DNA from: Myxococcales bacterium
GTDB taxonomy: Bacteria > Myxococcota_A > Polyangia > Haliangiales > Haliangiaceae
Assembly (NCBI GenBank): GCA_947483555.1
Contig: CANKMW010000023.1
Coordinates: forward strand, 1 to 64,000
DNA: 64,000 nucleotides
Reading direction: 5' to 3'
This document shows, piece by piece, positions 51,909 through 61,303 of this stretch. Made by a program: the position numbers and the translations under genes. The notes below the pieces were generated by a model that saw nothing but the letters and a program-made list of their open reading frames with translations, was not told the origin of the DNA and did not search any database. The stretch's first letter is position 1, and each line of letters opens with the position of its first letter.

Positions 51909-52877
51909 ATGCGTGACCTCCGGACCGTGCTCGTCGTCGCGCTGGCGGCATGTGGTGGCGACGGCGGCGGCGATCCCGACGGCGGCGACGACGGCGGCGG
52001 CGGTGATGGCGACGTCACCGACGGTGGCGGCATCGATGCCGCGGCGGTCGATCCGTTGCTCGGCATCGGCGCGGTCACGACCGTCGGCACCGGCTACATG
52101 TTCACCGAGGGGCCGCAGTGGCGCGCCGCCACCGCCGACCTCGTGTTCAGCGACATCCCGGCGGCCACCATCTACCGCTGGACCGGCAGCGGGGCTCCGA
52201 CCGTGTTCCGGGCCGCCAGCGGCAACAGCAACGGGCTCACCCTCGATCCCGCGGGCACGCTGGTCGCGTGCGAGCACGGCGCTCGCCGGGTCGCCCGCGG
52301 CGATGGCGCCACGCCGACGACCATCGTCGATCGCTTCGAGGGCCTGCGCCTCAACTCGCCCAACGACGCCGTGGTCCGCAGCGACGGCACCATCTACTTC
52401 ACCGATCCGCCCTACGGCATCCAGGACAACCAGCGCGAGTTGACCTTCATGGGCGTGTTCCGGGTCGCGCCCGGCGGCGCGGTCACCGCCGAGCGCCGCG
52501 GCGCGCTGTCCGAGCGTCCCAACGGCATCGCGCTGTCGCCGGCCGCCAGCCTGCTCTACGTCTCCGACTCGGAAGCGTCGATGGTGCGGGTCTTCGACGT
52601 CGCCGCCGGGGGCGGACTGTCCGGCGCCCGGACGTTCGTGACCACCCCGACCGGCCCCGACGGCATGGCCGTCGACGCCGCCGGCAACCTGTACGTGAGC
52701 ACCTCGGCCGGCGTCGCGGTGTTCGCTCCTGACGGGCAGCGCTGGGGCACGATCGCGGTGCCGCAGCAGCCATCGAACGTCGGCTTCGGCGGCGCCGGCG
52801 ATCGGACTTTGTTCATCACCGCGCGCACCGGCGTCTACCAGGTCACGCTGGTCGGACCCGGCTTGCCCCGCCATTGA
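51909..52877 (+). CDS. SMP-30/gluconolactonase-family lipoprotein
   Basis: It encodes 322 residues with lipobox VVALAAC and a Gly/Asp-rich tail. GYMFTEGPQWRAATADLVFS, NGLTLDPAGTLVACEHGARR, NSPNDAVVRSDGTIYFTDPP and PNGIALSPAASLLYVSDSE are the metal-binding strands (Glu, Asn, Asn, Asp) of the six-bladed SMP-30/gluconolactonase/lactonase fold. It likely hydrolyses a lactone in the periplasm or at the cell surface. TATCCT ends 6 nt before the ATG. Confidence 0.85.
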   Translation: MRDLRTVLVVALAACGGDGGGDPDGGDDGGGGDGDVTDGGGIDAAAVDPLLGIGAVTTVGTGYMFTEGPQWRAATADLVFSDIPAATIYRWTGSGAPTVFRAASGNSNGLTLDPAGTLVACEHGARRVARGDGATPTTIVDRFEGLRLNSPNDAVVRSDGTIYFTDPPYGIQDNQRELTFMGVFRVAPGGAVTAERRGALSERPNGIALSPAASLLYVSDSEASMVRVFDVAAGGGLSGARTFVTTPTGPDGMAVDAAGNLYVSTSAGVAVFAPDGQRWGTIAVPQQPSNVGFGGAGDRTLFITARTGVYQVTLVGPGLPRH

Positions 52878-52908
52878 TCGCCCGGCGGCCGCGACGCGGC
52901 GCGCGCGA

Positions 52909-53913
52909 TCAGCGCATGCAATCGAACGTCAGCGCGATGCTCGCGCCGTGGTCGATGACATCGAAGTCCTCGACCTCGAGCATCGAGAGGTCGCGGGGCT
53001 CGAGGAGGCCGTCCCACTTCGCCGTCGTGCGCCGGTCGCTGGCCGCCGTGAGCGCGATGTTGCCACCGTCGGCGTGGTACATGCCGTAGCGCTGCAGCGC
53101 CCGCGCCACCGTCCGCGCCGCCTCGCTGGGCAACGAGTCGAGCGGGAAGTCGGCGCGCAGCCGCAGGTGCACGCCGTAGTACGGCGCCGCCGCATCACCG
53201 GTGGTGTTGGTGCCGTGCGTCGCCGGCCGGACGTAGCCGCGCCGCACGCGATCGTTGGGCAAGATGAAGCGGATCGCGTGGTCGATGCGGCCGGCGGCGA
53301 CCTCGTCGGCGGTGAACAGCAGCGGCGCGATCGGGAAGCCGGCGGCATCGGCGCTGGTACATTGTTCACCGCGCCCGGTGGCACCGTAGATCATGCTGGT
53401 GTCCCACACCGCCAGGCAGCCGCCGTCGAAGGTCGCGCCCACGATGTTGGCCCGCCACATCTCGTACAGGCGCCGCTCGTCGGGGGCCCAGACCAGCAGG
53501 TGGCAATCGCCATCGCCGGTGCACTCGTAGCCGGCCTCGCCCTCGATGTTGCCGCCGGTGGGCACCGGCATCGGCACCGCGTCGCAGTCCGGATCGTAGA
53601 AGTCGTCGGTGGGGTTGAAGCTGCGCTTCGTGGGCGAGGCGCCATCGACGCGCAGGACCTCGATGCTGAAGTCGATCTGGAACACGTCGCCGTTGCCCCA
53701 GCCGCCGGCGCCGCGCAGGGAGCCGATGATGGCGTCGGAGTTGCCGGCCGGCGTCACGGCGGTGACGTCCTGATCCCAGAACGTGCCCTGCGGAAAGTAC
53801 GGTCCGCCCGGCCCGAGCCCGCCGCCGCCGTCGCCGCCCCCGTCGCCCCCGTCGTCGCCCCCGCCACCGCAAGCCGCGATCACGGTCGCGATCGTCACCA
53901 GGGTGATTCGCAT
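52909..53913 (-). CDS. Lipoprotein, unknown function
   Basis: It encodes 334 residues. Lipobox TVIAACGGGG is followed by a long Gly/Asp tail. The mature domain is beta-rich with GTFWDQDVTAVTPAGNSDAI, YECTGDGDCHLLVWAPDERR, YEMWRANIVGATFDGGCLAV and AGRIDHAIRFILPNDRVRRG. This layout occurs in several myxobacterial and streptomycete secreted proteins, but I cannot name the family. TATCCT ends 6 nt upstream of its ATG. It is divergent from the lyase-like lipoprotein, with 66 bp between starts. Confidence 0.65.
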   Translation of the reverse strand: MRITLVTIATVIAACGGGGDDGGDGGGDGGGGLGPGGPYFPQGTFWDQDVTAVTPAGNSDAIIGSLRGAGGWGNGDVFQIDFSIEVLRVDGASPTKRSFNPTDDFYDPDCDAVPMPVPTGGNIEGEAGYECTGDGDCHLLVWAPDERRLYEMWRANIVGATFDGGCLAVWDTSMIYGATGRGEQCTSADAAGFPIAPLLFTADEVAAGRIDHAIRFILPNDRVRRGYVRPATHGTNTTGDAAAPYYGVHLRLRADFPLDSLPSEAARTVARALQRYGMYHADGGNIALTAASDRRTTAKWDGLLEPRDLSMLEVEDFDVIDHGASIALTFDCMR

Positions 53914-53979
53914 CGCCGGAGGATAACACTGACCTCCGGCGGCCAGATCGTCATGTTCGATTCGGCTAGAATCGCGGCC

Positions 53980-55527
53980 ATGAAGGGGATGCTGGTTTCC
54001 AGCGCGACGCTGGTCGCGATCTTGCTTTCGCTATCGTGCGGGGCGTGCGTCGGAAACATCGGCGGGGCCGGCGATGACGTCGCCGGCGACGACGACGACG
54101 ATCCGCCGCCACCGCCACCACCGCCGCCGCTCGATCCCAACCTCAGTGTCCAGCTGGTGCCGGCCGCCGGACAGACCGGCACCCAGGTGGTCAACTTCGC
54201 GGTCCCGCTGCCGCCTGGCATGGCCACGGCACCCGATCTGAGGGTCGCGAATGGCGGCACCGCGCTGCCCACCTACCGCCGCGGACTCGGCAGTCACGGC
54301 GATGGCTCGCTGCGCGCGATCCAGGTCCAGGTCGAGCTCGCGGTCACCGGTCCGATGACGCTCGACCTCGAGATCGGCGGCACCGGCGGTGGCGATCGCG
54401 CCGCCGTCGACGTCGCCACGACGCTGGTGGTCGCCGACGGCACCCAGGGCCCGAAGGTGTGGGTGCGCCTGCCGCCGGCGTGGATGGCCGGCGCCGGCGC
54501 GTTCGGAGCGGTCGTCCCGCGTGCCGAGATCGCCGGCACCCCCCTCGACGCCTGGGGTGGCGTCTGCGACTACGCGCGCTGGGACACCGCCGCGTTCCTG
54601 GCCGGACAGGCGAGCCGCGACGTGTGGCTGTTCGATCGCACGACCGCGATGTATCGCGGCTACGCCGTGACCGGCGACGCGGCGCCGCTGGCGTCGGCGT
54701 ACCGCGAGGCGGCGATCTACCGCGCCGGCGTGACCGGCGACGGCGCCGCCACCCGCATCGGCGTCCCCGGCGCCGCCGACGACCTCAAGTATCACTACAC
54801 GCAGGGCATGGCGCTGCACTGGCTGCTCACCGGCGACGATCGATTCCGCGAGGCGGCCGAGGACGTCGCGACCCGCGCCCACGGCCTGTGGGCTGACCCG
54901 GGGTACGCGGGCGGCGCCGACTTCTGGACCGAGCGCCACGCCGGCTTCGCCTTGCTCGCCTACGAGTGGGCCGCGATGGTCTCCGACGATCAGGCCGCCA
55001 CGTTCCGCGGCTGGGGCGATCAGGCGGTGGCGGCGTACCTCGCGCTGCAGGCGAGCTGGCCGACCAGCTGGACCGACGCCAACGCGCGCTGCTTCGCGCA
55101 CACCGCGGACGCCCATGGCGAGAGCTACGGCTACACCGGCTGCTCGCCGTGGATGAGCGCGATCCTCGCCGATGCGCTCGAGGTCCACGCCGCGCGCGCC
55201 GACGCCGCGCGGGCGGCCGAGGTGCGGGCCGGGCTGGTCCGGCTCGGCCGGCTGATCGCCCGCGACGGCCGCGATGGCGACGGCAAGCCGTTCTACTGGA
55301 TGGGCCTGGGCCGCGCTGGCGAGGTCGATGACTACGAGGAGCACTGGGGCGAGTCGGCGTACCTGGTCGCGATGGCGTGGCACTACGGCGGCCGCAGCGA
55401 TGCCACGCTCCGGACCGCCGCTGACGAGCTGGTCACCGGACTGCGCGAGCGCGGCGAGGCTGGACAGCTGCGCAGCTTCAACTGGCAGTGCCGGTCTGCG
55501 GTGCAGACGCCGGCCTATCTGAAGTGA
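53980..55527 (+). CDS. Lipoprotein with lyase-like beta domain and alpha-toroid
   Basis: It encodes 515 residues. ATG 53980 gives a lipoprotein signal (VAILLSLSCGAC) and an Asp/Pro-rich linker. TAGAAT ends 7 nt upstream. An in-frame ATG at 53953 would place that box inside the gene. Residues ~50-180 (NFAVPLPPGMATAPDLRVAN, DGSLRAIQVQVELAV) resemble the first domain of PcRGLX-type exo-rhamnogalacturonan lyases. The C-terminal ~330 residues (YHYTQGMALHWLLTGDDRFR, ESYGYTGCSPWMSAILADAL) look like an alpha/alpha toroid. It probably acts on polysaccharide; the activity is not proven. Confidence 0.65.
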   Translation: MKGMLVSSATLVAILLSLSCGACVGNIGGAGDDVAGDDDDDPPPPPPPPPLDPNLSVQLVPAAGQTGTQVVNFAVPLPPGMATAPDLRVANGGTALPTYRRGLGSHGDGSLRAIQVQVELAVTGPMTLDLEIGGTGGGDRAAVDVATTLVVADGTQGPKVWVRLPPAWMAGAGAFGAVVPRAEIAGTPLDAWGGVCDYARWDTAAFLAGQASRDVWLFDRTTAMYRGYAVTGDAAPLASAYREAAIYRAGVTGDGAATRIGVPGAADDLKYHYTQGMALHWLLTGDDRFREAAEDVATRAHGLWADPGYAGGADFWTERHAGFALLAYEWAAMVSDDQAATFRGWGDQAVAAYLALQASWPTSWTDANARCFAHTADAHGESYGYTGCSPWMSAILADALEVHAARADAARAAEVRAGLVRLGRLIARDGRDGDGKPFYWMGLGRAGEVDDYEEHWGESAYLVAMAWHYGGRSDATLRTAADELVTGLRERGEAGQLRSFNWQCRSAVQTPAYLK

Positions 55528-55535
55528 GCGGCGCC

Positions 55536-55643
55536 GGTTTCGGTTTCGGCTTCGGTTTCGGTTTCGGCTTCGGCTTCGGCTTCGGTTTCGGTCACGGACT
55601 CGGTTTCGGCGCCGGTTTCGGCGACGGTTCCGGTTTCGGTCCC
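55536..55643 (+). repeat. (GGTTTC)n hexanucleotide tract C, upstream of recD2
   Basis: About 18 six-base units, mostly GGTTTC and GGCTTC, with diverged units toward the 3' end (GGTCAC, GGACTC, GGCGCC, GGCGAC, GGTCCC). It starts 8 bp after the stop of the lyase-like gene and ends 33 bp before the recD2 ATG, so it may form part of the recD2 leader or promoter. Confidence 0.9.
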
Positions 55644-55676
55644 GTCGACGTCAACCCCGCATGGTAGGACGAGCCC

Positions 55677-57989
55677 ATGGTGGGCGAGTCCGAGCCACGA
55701 CGGGGCCAGCAGCGCGGGCTGTTCGCGCCCGGCGCCGAACCCGACGCCATCGTCGTCGACGGGACGCTGGCGCGCATCGTCTATCGCCATCCCGATAGCG
55801 GCTTCACGGTGGCTCGCGTCCACACCACCGACGGCGGCGAGGCGACCGTGGTCGGCGAGCTGTGGGGCATCCCCGAGGGCACCCCGCTTCGCCTGCGCGG
55901 CCAGTGGGTCGACGATCGTCGCTTCGGACGCCAGCTCAAGGTCGCCGGCTACCAGATGCGCTCGCCGGAGACCCTGGTCGGCATCGAGAAGTTCCTCGGC
56001 GGCGGCATCATCCCCGGGATCGGGCCCGAGCTGGCGCGGCGCATGGTGGCCCGCTTCGGCGCCAGCACGCTCGAGGTCGTCGAGCGTGAGCCGGTGCGCC
56101 TCACCGAGGTCGACGGCATCGGCGCCGCGCGCGCCGCCAAGATCTCGGGGGCGTTCGCCGAGCACCGCCATGTCCAGGACGTGATGGTGTTCCTGCGTGG
56201 CCATGGCGTCTCGGCGGCGTTCGCCGGCCGCATCGTGCGCAAGTACGGCCACGACGCCGTGCGCGTGGTGCGCGAGAACCCGTACCGCCTCGCCGCCGAG
56301 GTGTGGGGGATCGGCTTTCGCACCGCCGACGCCATCGCCGAGAAGCTGGGCCTGGCCCGCGACGCGCCCGAGCGGCTGCGCGCCGGGTTGGTCCACGTGC
56401 TCGGCGAGCAGGTCGAGGACGGCCACACCCACGTGCCCGAGGACGTGCTGCTCGACAAGGGCGCCGAGATCCTCACCGTGGCGCGCGACAAGCTGGTGCC
56501 CGCGCTCGAGGAGCTGGAACGCGGCGGCACGGTGGTTCGCGAGCTGCTCGGCGACCGCGGTCGTTGCGCGGCGCTCGCCGCGGTCACCCAGCTCGAGGTC
56601 GAGGCGGCGGTCGCGTTCGCCGAGCTGTGTCGGACGCCGGCGCGAACCGCGACGCTCGACGTCGAGCAGGCGGTCGGCGAGGTCGAGGTCGCCGCGAATC
56701 TCCAGCTCGCGCCGCAGCAGCGCAAGGCGGTCATCGCCGCCGCGATCGACAAGTGTGTGGTCGTCACCGGTGGTCCCGGCGTCGGCAAGACGACGATCAT
56801 CCGCGCCGTGGTCGGGCTGGCCGGCCGCATGCGGCGGCGATTCGCGCTCGCCGCGCCCACCGGCCGCGCCGCCAAGCGCCTGGCCGAGGCCACCGGCCAG
56901 GAGGCGATCACCCTGCACCGGCTGCTCGAGTACAACCCGCAGCGCGGCGACTTCCAGCGCGACCGCGACACGCCGCTCGACGCCGACCTCGTCGTGGTCG
57001 ACGAGTGCTCGATGGTCGACGTGGCCCTGTTCCGCGCCCTGGTGGTCGCGTTGCGCCCCAGCACCCAGCTGGTGCTGGTCGGTGACGTCGATCAGCTGCC
57101 GTCGGTGGGCGCCGGCGCCGTGCTCGCCGACGTGATCGCCTCGGGCGCCGCCACCGTGGTGCGGCTGACCGAGATCTTTCGCCAGGCGGCCCAGAGCCGG
57201 ATCGTCACCAGCGCCCACCAGATCAACCACGGTGTGGTTCCCGATCTCGACGCGCCGCCCGGCGACAGCGACTTCTACTTCGTCAGCCGCGAAGACGCGG
57301 TGGCCGCCCGCGACACCGTCGTCGAGCTGGTCAGCGAGCGCATCCCGGCCCGGTTCGGCCTCGATCGTCTCACCGGCGTGCAGGTGCTGGCGCCGATGCA
57401 CCGCGGCGAGCTCGGCACCACCGCGCTCAACGCCGCGCTGCAGGCCCGCCTCAATCCGCCCGCCGCCGACCGACCCGAGCTGTCACGTGGCGAGCGGTCC
57501 TTCCGCCTCGGCGACAAGGTGATGCAGCTCAAGAACGACTACGACCGCAACGTCTACAACGGCGACATCGGCATCGTCGAGCACGTCGACCCGGACGGCG
57601 GCAAGCTGCGGGTCGCGCTCGGCGACGGCCGCGGCGCCGACTACGAGCGCGCCGAGCTCGACCAGCTCGTCCTCGCCTACGCGGTCAGCATCCACAAGAG
57701 CCAGGGCTCGGAGTATCCGGCGGTCGTGATCCCGCTGGCCACGCAGCACTTCATGATGCTGGGCCGTAGCCTCCTCTACACCGCCGTCACCCGTGGCAAG
57801 CGCCTGGTCGTGATCGTCGGCTCGCGCCGTGCGATCGGCATGGCGGTCCGGAACGCCACCGCGCGAGCCCGCTTCACGTGGCTCGCCGAACGGATCCGGG
57901 ACGCCCACACCATCGACCCCGGGGCCGGTGACGAACCCGACGATCTCGGCGCGGCCTCCGGCGACGATCCGGGCCGTCCCTGGGGCTGA
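55677..57989 (+). CDS. recD2: RecD2-type ATP-dependent DNA helicase
   Basis: It encodes 770 residues. The N-terminal OB-like region ([20 protein letters not shown]) and tandem helix-hairpin-helix motifs ([31 protein letters not shown]) are specific to RecD2, not RecBCD RecD. Superfamily 1B motifs: Walker [21 protein letters not shown] (about 362-381), Walker [31 protein letters not shown], and motif [18 protein letters not shown] ... LYTAVTRGK. It is a 5'-3' helicase in DNA repair and replication restart, complete in length. Confidence 0.93.
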   Translation: MVGESEPRRGQQRGLFAPGAEPDAIVVDGTLARIVYRHPDSGFTVARVHTTDGGEATVVGELWGIPEGTPLRLRGQWVDDRRFGRQLKVAGYQMRSPETLVGIEKFLGGGIIPGIGPELARRMVARFGASTLEVVEREPVRLTEVDGIGAARAAKISGAFAEHRHVQDVMVFLRGHGVSAAFAGRIVRKYGHDAVRVVRENPYRLAAEVWGIGFRTADAIAEKLGLARDAPERLRAGLVHVLGEQVEDGHTHVPEDVLLDKGAEILTVARDKLVPALEELERGGTVVRELLGDRGRCAALAAVTQLEVEAAVAFAELCRTPARTATLDVEQAVGEVEVAANLQLAPQQRKAVIAAAIDKCVVVTGGPGVGKTTIIRAVVGLAGRMRRRFALAAPTGRAAKRLAEATGQEAITLHRLLEYNPQRGDFQRDRDTPLDADLVVVDECSMVDVALFRALVVALRPSTQLVLVGDVDQLPSVGAGAVLADVIASGAATVVRLTEIFRQAAQSRIVTSAHQINHGVVPDLDAPPGDSDFYFVSREDAVAARDTVVELVSERIPARFGLDRLTGVQVLAPMHRGELGTTALNAALQARLNPPAADRPELSRGERSFRLGDKVMQLKNDYDRNVYNGDIGIVEHVDPDGGKLRVALGDGRGADYERAELDQLVLAYAVSIHKSQGSEYPAVVIPLATQHFMMLGRSLLYTAVTRGKRLVVIVGSRRAIGMAVRNATARARFTWLAERIRDAHTIDPGAGDEPDDLGAASGDDPGRPWG

Positions 57990-58280
57990 AGGCCTCGGGG
58001 GTGGCCCCGGAAGCGGCCCCACCAGCTGCGGAGACGATCACACGTAGAGAACCCGACGCCGCGCCTGAGGAGGGCCGTCCCTTACCGCAGGCCGAGCCGA
58101 TCCTCAACCCTTCTGGCTCTACTCTGCTCTACTCTGCCGGGCCCGGTGCAGGAGGTCACGGACGCGTGCCTTCTTGGGTGCCGTTTGCTTGTGCTCGCGG
58201 CCTAACCATAATAGTTTTCGATCATTGCGTTTGACGCGGCCCGACGGGGTCGCCCCTAGTCTGGTTTTTAGAGTCGTCCC
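57990..58280. other. Intergenic region with a candidate promoter
   Basis: This 291-bp gap has no credible gene. It holds a direct repeat CTCTACTCTG twice (58117-58126, 58127-58136). A relatively AT-rich part has TTGCTT (58185-58190), 16 nt, then CATAAT (58207-58212), a sigma-70-like pair. Two other -10-like hexamers, TAGTCT (58257) and TAGAGT (58269), lie close to the TTG start at 58281. The last ends 6 nt before it. Confidence 0.45.
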
Positions 58281-59870
58281 TTGGCATCGTCCGATCGCAG
58301 GACCCGCATCGCTGTGGTCGTCGCGCTCGTCGCGGCAGGCGCAGTCGTGTTCGTCGGAGCCACGCGGCTGCGGAGTGGCGGCGATGCAGGAGCGTCAGCA
58401 CCTGCCAGCGATCCGAACGCGAGCGCCACCGCTGGCGCCGCCACCGCTGGCACCGACCCGTGGGCCACCAGCCCGGTCGCCGGCCGGCGTCTGGGCGGCG
58501 ACGTTCTCAGGGATCGGCCAGCGGGACCGGCGGTCAAGGTGAGTGGCACAATCCGGATTTCCGGAGTGGGCACGGCAGTTGCTGGTGCCGAGGTCGCCTT
58601 CATGAACGCCTCTGGTGAGATCACCGCGATCGCGGACGGTTCGGGTCGATATGAGATCGACGTCCCGTCGGGAATCTGGTGGAAAGTTCACGCTCGCTCT
58701 GACAGGGCTGTCGGGCTTCCGGAGCCGTTTCGGGCCGATGGCGCCACCTCGCGGGACTTCGAGGTCCAGCCGGTGAGCACGGTTCGCGGCCGGGTCGTCG
58801 ACGCGCACGGTGGCGCCGCCGCCGGTGCGGTCGTGAATCTCGAGATCGAGGCCGGCGCGCGGGCACTGCTCGAGGCGTCGATGCCACTGTCTGCCGAGTC
58901 CGACAGCGCCGGTCGATTCGAGCTGTCGGCGCTGCCGGGGGCCATCCGCCTGCGCGCGTCGCGGGGCATGGCGCAGGGCTTCACCGAGGCGGTCGTCAGC
59001 GCCGGTTCCGCGGCCGCTGCCAGCACGACGGACCAGCTGGTCGAGATTCGGCTCGACGATCCGGTCACGGTGCGCGGCGTGGTCGTCGACGCCGAGGGTA
59101 CCGGCGTGTCCGGCGTCGCCGTCAACGCGCTGTCGACGCTCGCCGCCGGCGGCGTCAACGAGAAGAAGCAGGTCCAGACCGGCGCGGATGGTTCGTTCGA
59201 GCTGGTCATGCCCGCCGGGCACGTGCGGCTGCAGGCCCGGACCCTCGGCCGCAGCGCTCCGACCTGGGTCGAGTTGCTGGGATCGGGTACGCGCCGCGAC
59301 GGCGTGCGCCTGGTGCTGGTCGAGGAGATCGCGCTGCGCGGCAAGGTCGTCACCCCCGACGGGCTGGCCGTGGTCGGCGCCCGCGTGCGGCTGGTCTCGG
59401 CATCATCGTATGACGCCGTCACCGGCGGCGACGGGACGTTCGAGGTCAAGGTCCCCGAGGTGGTCGCGTACCTGGTGAAGGTCAGACACTCGGGGGGCGT
59501 CATCCAGCGCACGGTCGAGGCCTGGAACGGCGACGAGCAGTTCCTGCTGCAGCAGTTCGGCAGCCTCGAGATCAAGGCGCAGAACGCCGGCGCTGACGTC
59601 ACCATGACGATCGACAGCTTCGTGCCCGCCGACGGCTCGGGGCCGCGGGCACCGGCCGAGGCGAGCTACCGCGGCCCAGCGGCTGGTGTCGTGGTACCCG
59701 TGATCGAGCCCGGCACCTACGATGTCACGGTGTCGACGCCGGGCATGAAGCCGGTCGCGGTCCGTGGTGTGGTGGTGAACCACGAGCGGCCCGCGGTGCT
59801 GCCGGTGGCCTTCGAGCGGCTCGGCGCGACGTCGTTGCGCCATCGGACCGGAAGGGCGCGTCCATGCTGA
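58281..59870 (+). CDS. Membrane-anchored carboxypeptidase-regulatory-like (Ig-fold) repeat protein
   Basis: It encodes 529 residues from a TTG. The N-terminal anchor is RIAVVVALVAAGAVVFVGAT. The outside part has at least four carboxypeptidase-regulatory-like beta-sandwich repeats: VSGTIRISGVGTAVAGAEVA, VRGRVVDAHGGAAAGAVVNL, VRGVVVDAEGTGVSGVAVNA, LRGKVVTPDGLAVVGARVRL, each with a GxF/Y turn (DGSGRYEID, SAGRFELS, DGSFELV, DGTFEV). It overlaps the glycosyltransferase gene by 7 bp, so it belongs to the polysaccharide operon and may guide or bind the polymer. Confidence 0.75.
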   Translation: MASSDRRTRIAVVVALVAAGAVVFVGATRLRSGGDAGASAPASDPNASATAGAATAGTDPWATSPVAGRRLGGDVLRDRPAGPAVKVSGTIRISGVGTAVAGAEVAFMNASGEITAIADGSGRYEIDVPSGIWWKVHARSDRAVGLPEPFRADGATSRDFEVQPVSTVRGRVVDAHGGAAAGAVVNLEIEAGARALLEASMPLSAESDSAGRFELSALPGAIRLRASRGMAQGFTEAVVSAGSAAAASTTDQLVEIRLDDPVTVRGVVVDAEGTGVSGVAVNALSTLAAGGVNEKKQVQTGADGSFELVMPAGHVRLQARTLGRSAPTWVELLGSGTRRDGVRLVLVEEIALRGKVVTPDGLAVVGARVRLVSASSYDAVTGGDGTFEVKVPEVVAYLVKVRHSGGVIQRTVEAWNGDEQFLLQQFGSLEIKAQNAGADVTMTIDSFVPADGSGPRAPAEASYRGPAAGVVVPVIEPGTYDVTVSTPGMKPVAVRGVVVNHERPAVLPVAFERLGATSLRHRTGRARPC

Positions 59871-61225
59871 ACGCCGCGCTGCTGCTGCTGCTGCAAACGC
59901 TCGGGTTGATCCTGTTCTTCAACCGCTACATCGCCAACGTCGCGGTGAAGATCTTGCGCAAGAGCGTCTTCGACGACGCCGACTACTCGTTCGAGCCGAC
60001 GGTGACCGTGGTGGTGCCCATGTTCAACGAGGGCGCCGGCATCCGCGCCACGCTCGACAGCCTGCTCGCGCTCGAGTATCCGCGCGACAAGCTCGAGATC
60101 ATCGTCATCGACGACTGCTCGACCGACGACAGCTACCGGCACGCGCAGGCGGTCGCCCGTCGCTCCGGCGGCCGGCTGAGCGTGCTGCGCAACCCGCGCA
60201 ACATGGGCAAGCGACGCTCGATCAACCGCGCGGTGCTCACCTCGAGCGCCGAGATCATCATCTCGGTGGACTCCGACGTCATCGTCGACAAGGCGGCCGT
60301 CCGCCACCTGGTCGCGCGCTTCACCAAGCCGGAGATCGCGGCGGTCGGCGGCAAGGTCGACATCGGCAACAAGCACGACAACTGGCTGACCCGGATGCAG
60401 GCGGTCAAGTACTGGTACTCCTACCACCAGATCAAGACCCTCGAATGGTCGTTCCAGCTGGTCGCCTGCCTGTCGGGCTGCTTGACCGCGTACCGACGCA
60501 GCGTGTTGCTCGAGCTCCATCCGGTGCTGGAGCGCCGCCAGTTTTGCGGCGTCCAGATCAAGTACGGCGAGGACCGCTTCCTGACCCGCCAGATCATCAA
60601 GGCTGGATACCTCACCACGATGACCCTCGACGCGGTGTGCTGGACGCAGGCGCCGAGCAAGTTCGCCGACTACCTGTCGCAGCAGCTACGCTGGCGACGG
60701 TCGTACATCATCGACTGCTTCGGCGGCCTGACCCACATGTGGCGGCTCAACCCGATCATCGGCATCCACTACTTCTCGCTGTGCGGGTTCGTGGTCGCGT
60801 ATCCGGCGCTGCTGATGAGCTCGATCATCCACGGCACCCTGTTCTCGCTGCTGACGCGCCAGGTGGTGATCGCGGCCGTGCTCGGCCTCGTCTACCACTG
60901 GAAGGCACGCCGCCTGAAGCTCGACGTCGTGCATCCGCTGGCCCTGGTGCCGGCGGCGCTGGTGGTCCCCGTGCTGTACGCCTTGATGACGCCGCTGGCG
61001 TTCTTCACGCTCGACTCCGGGAGCTGGGAGACCCGCGATCATGACGAGGTCGAGCCCGCCGACGACGAGTGGGTCACGAACGAAGCCGGTGTGGTGCTGG
61101 AACCCATGACCTCGGTCGCCTCGGCGCCGGTGACCTCGGTGGCCACGGCGGCGGCCGTCACCGTGGTCGCCGCCACCGCACAGGTGGCCAGCGCGACCGG
61201 ACGCTTCGAGTTGCCGGCGGCGTAG
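59864..61225 (+). CDS. Membrane-bound processive family 2 glycosyltransferase (polysaccharide synthase)
   Basis: It encodes 453 residues. The N-terminal membrane helix is followed by TVTVVVPMFNEGAGIRATLD, VIDDCSTDDSY, IIISVDSDVIVDKAAVR (DxD), the acceptor motif KYGEDRFLTRQIIKAGYLTT and the processive signature LSQQLRWRRSYIIDCFGG (QxxRW). C-terminal membrane helices (NPIIGIHYFSLCGFVVAYPA, ALVPAALVVPVLYALMTPLA) form the channel. The D,D,D,QxxRW set is that of hyaluronan/chitin/cellulose-type synthases, so it should make and export a beta-glycan. The C-terminal 60 residues are low-complexity. Confidence 0.9.
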   Translation: MLNAALLLLLQTLGLILFFNRYIANVAVKILRKSVFDDADYSFEPTVTVVVPMFNEGAGIRATLDSLLALEYPRDKLEIIVIDDCSTDDSYRHAQAVARRSGGRLSVLRNPRNMGKRRSINRAVLTSSAEIIISVDSDVIVDKAAVRHLVARFTKPEIAAVGGKVDIGNKHDNWLTRMQAVKYWYSYHQIKTLEWSFQLVACLSGCLTAYRRSVLLELHPVLERRQFCGVQIKYGEDRFLTRQIIKAGYLTTMTLDAVCWTQAPSKFADYLSQQLRWRRSYIIDCFGGLTHMWRLNPIIGIHYFSLCGFVVAYPALLMSSIIHGTLFSLLTRQVVIAAVLGLVYHWKARRLKLDVVHPLALVPAALVVPVLYALMTPLAFFTLDSGSWETRDHDEVEPADDEWVTNEAGVVLEPMTSVASAPVTSVATAAAVTVVAATAQVASATGRFELPAA

Positions 61226-61303
61226 CGCGAGATGATGTTTGCCGTCAACCACGTCGCTGGGGTGTGGTAGTAACCCCCAAGCGTTTCGCGGAGCTGCACC
61301 ACG

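Noticed and set aside
55515..57401. A 628-codon minus-strand frame ending in Glu-Thr repeats
   Set aside because: It is antisense to recD2; the Glu-Thr tail is hexanucleotide tract C read backwards.
61256..61278. GGGGT ... ACCCC hairpin upstream of the adaptor gene
   Set aside because: It has only five base pairs around a 9-nt loop, which is common by chance in this composition; no T-tract or conserved context.
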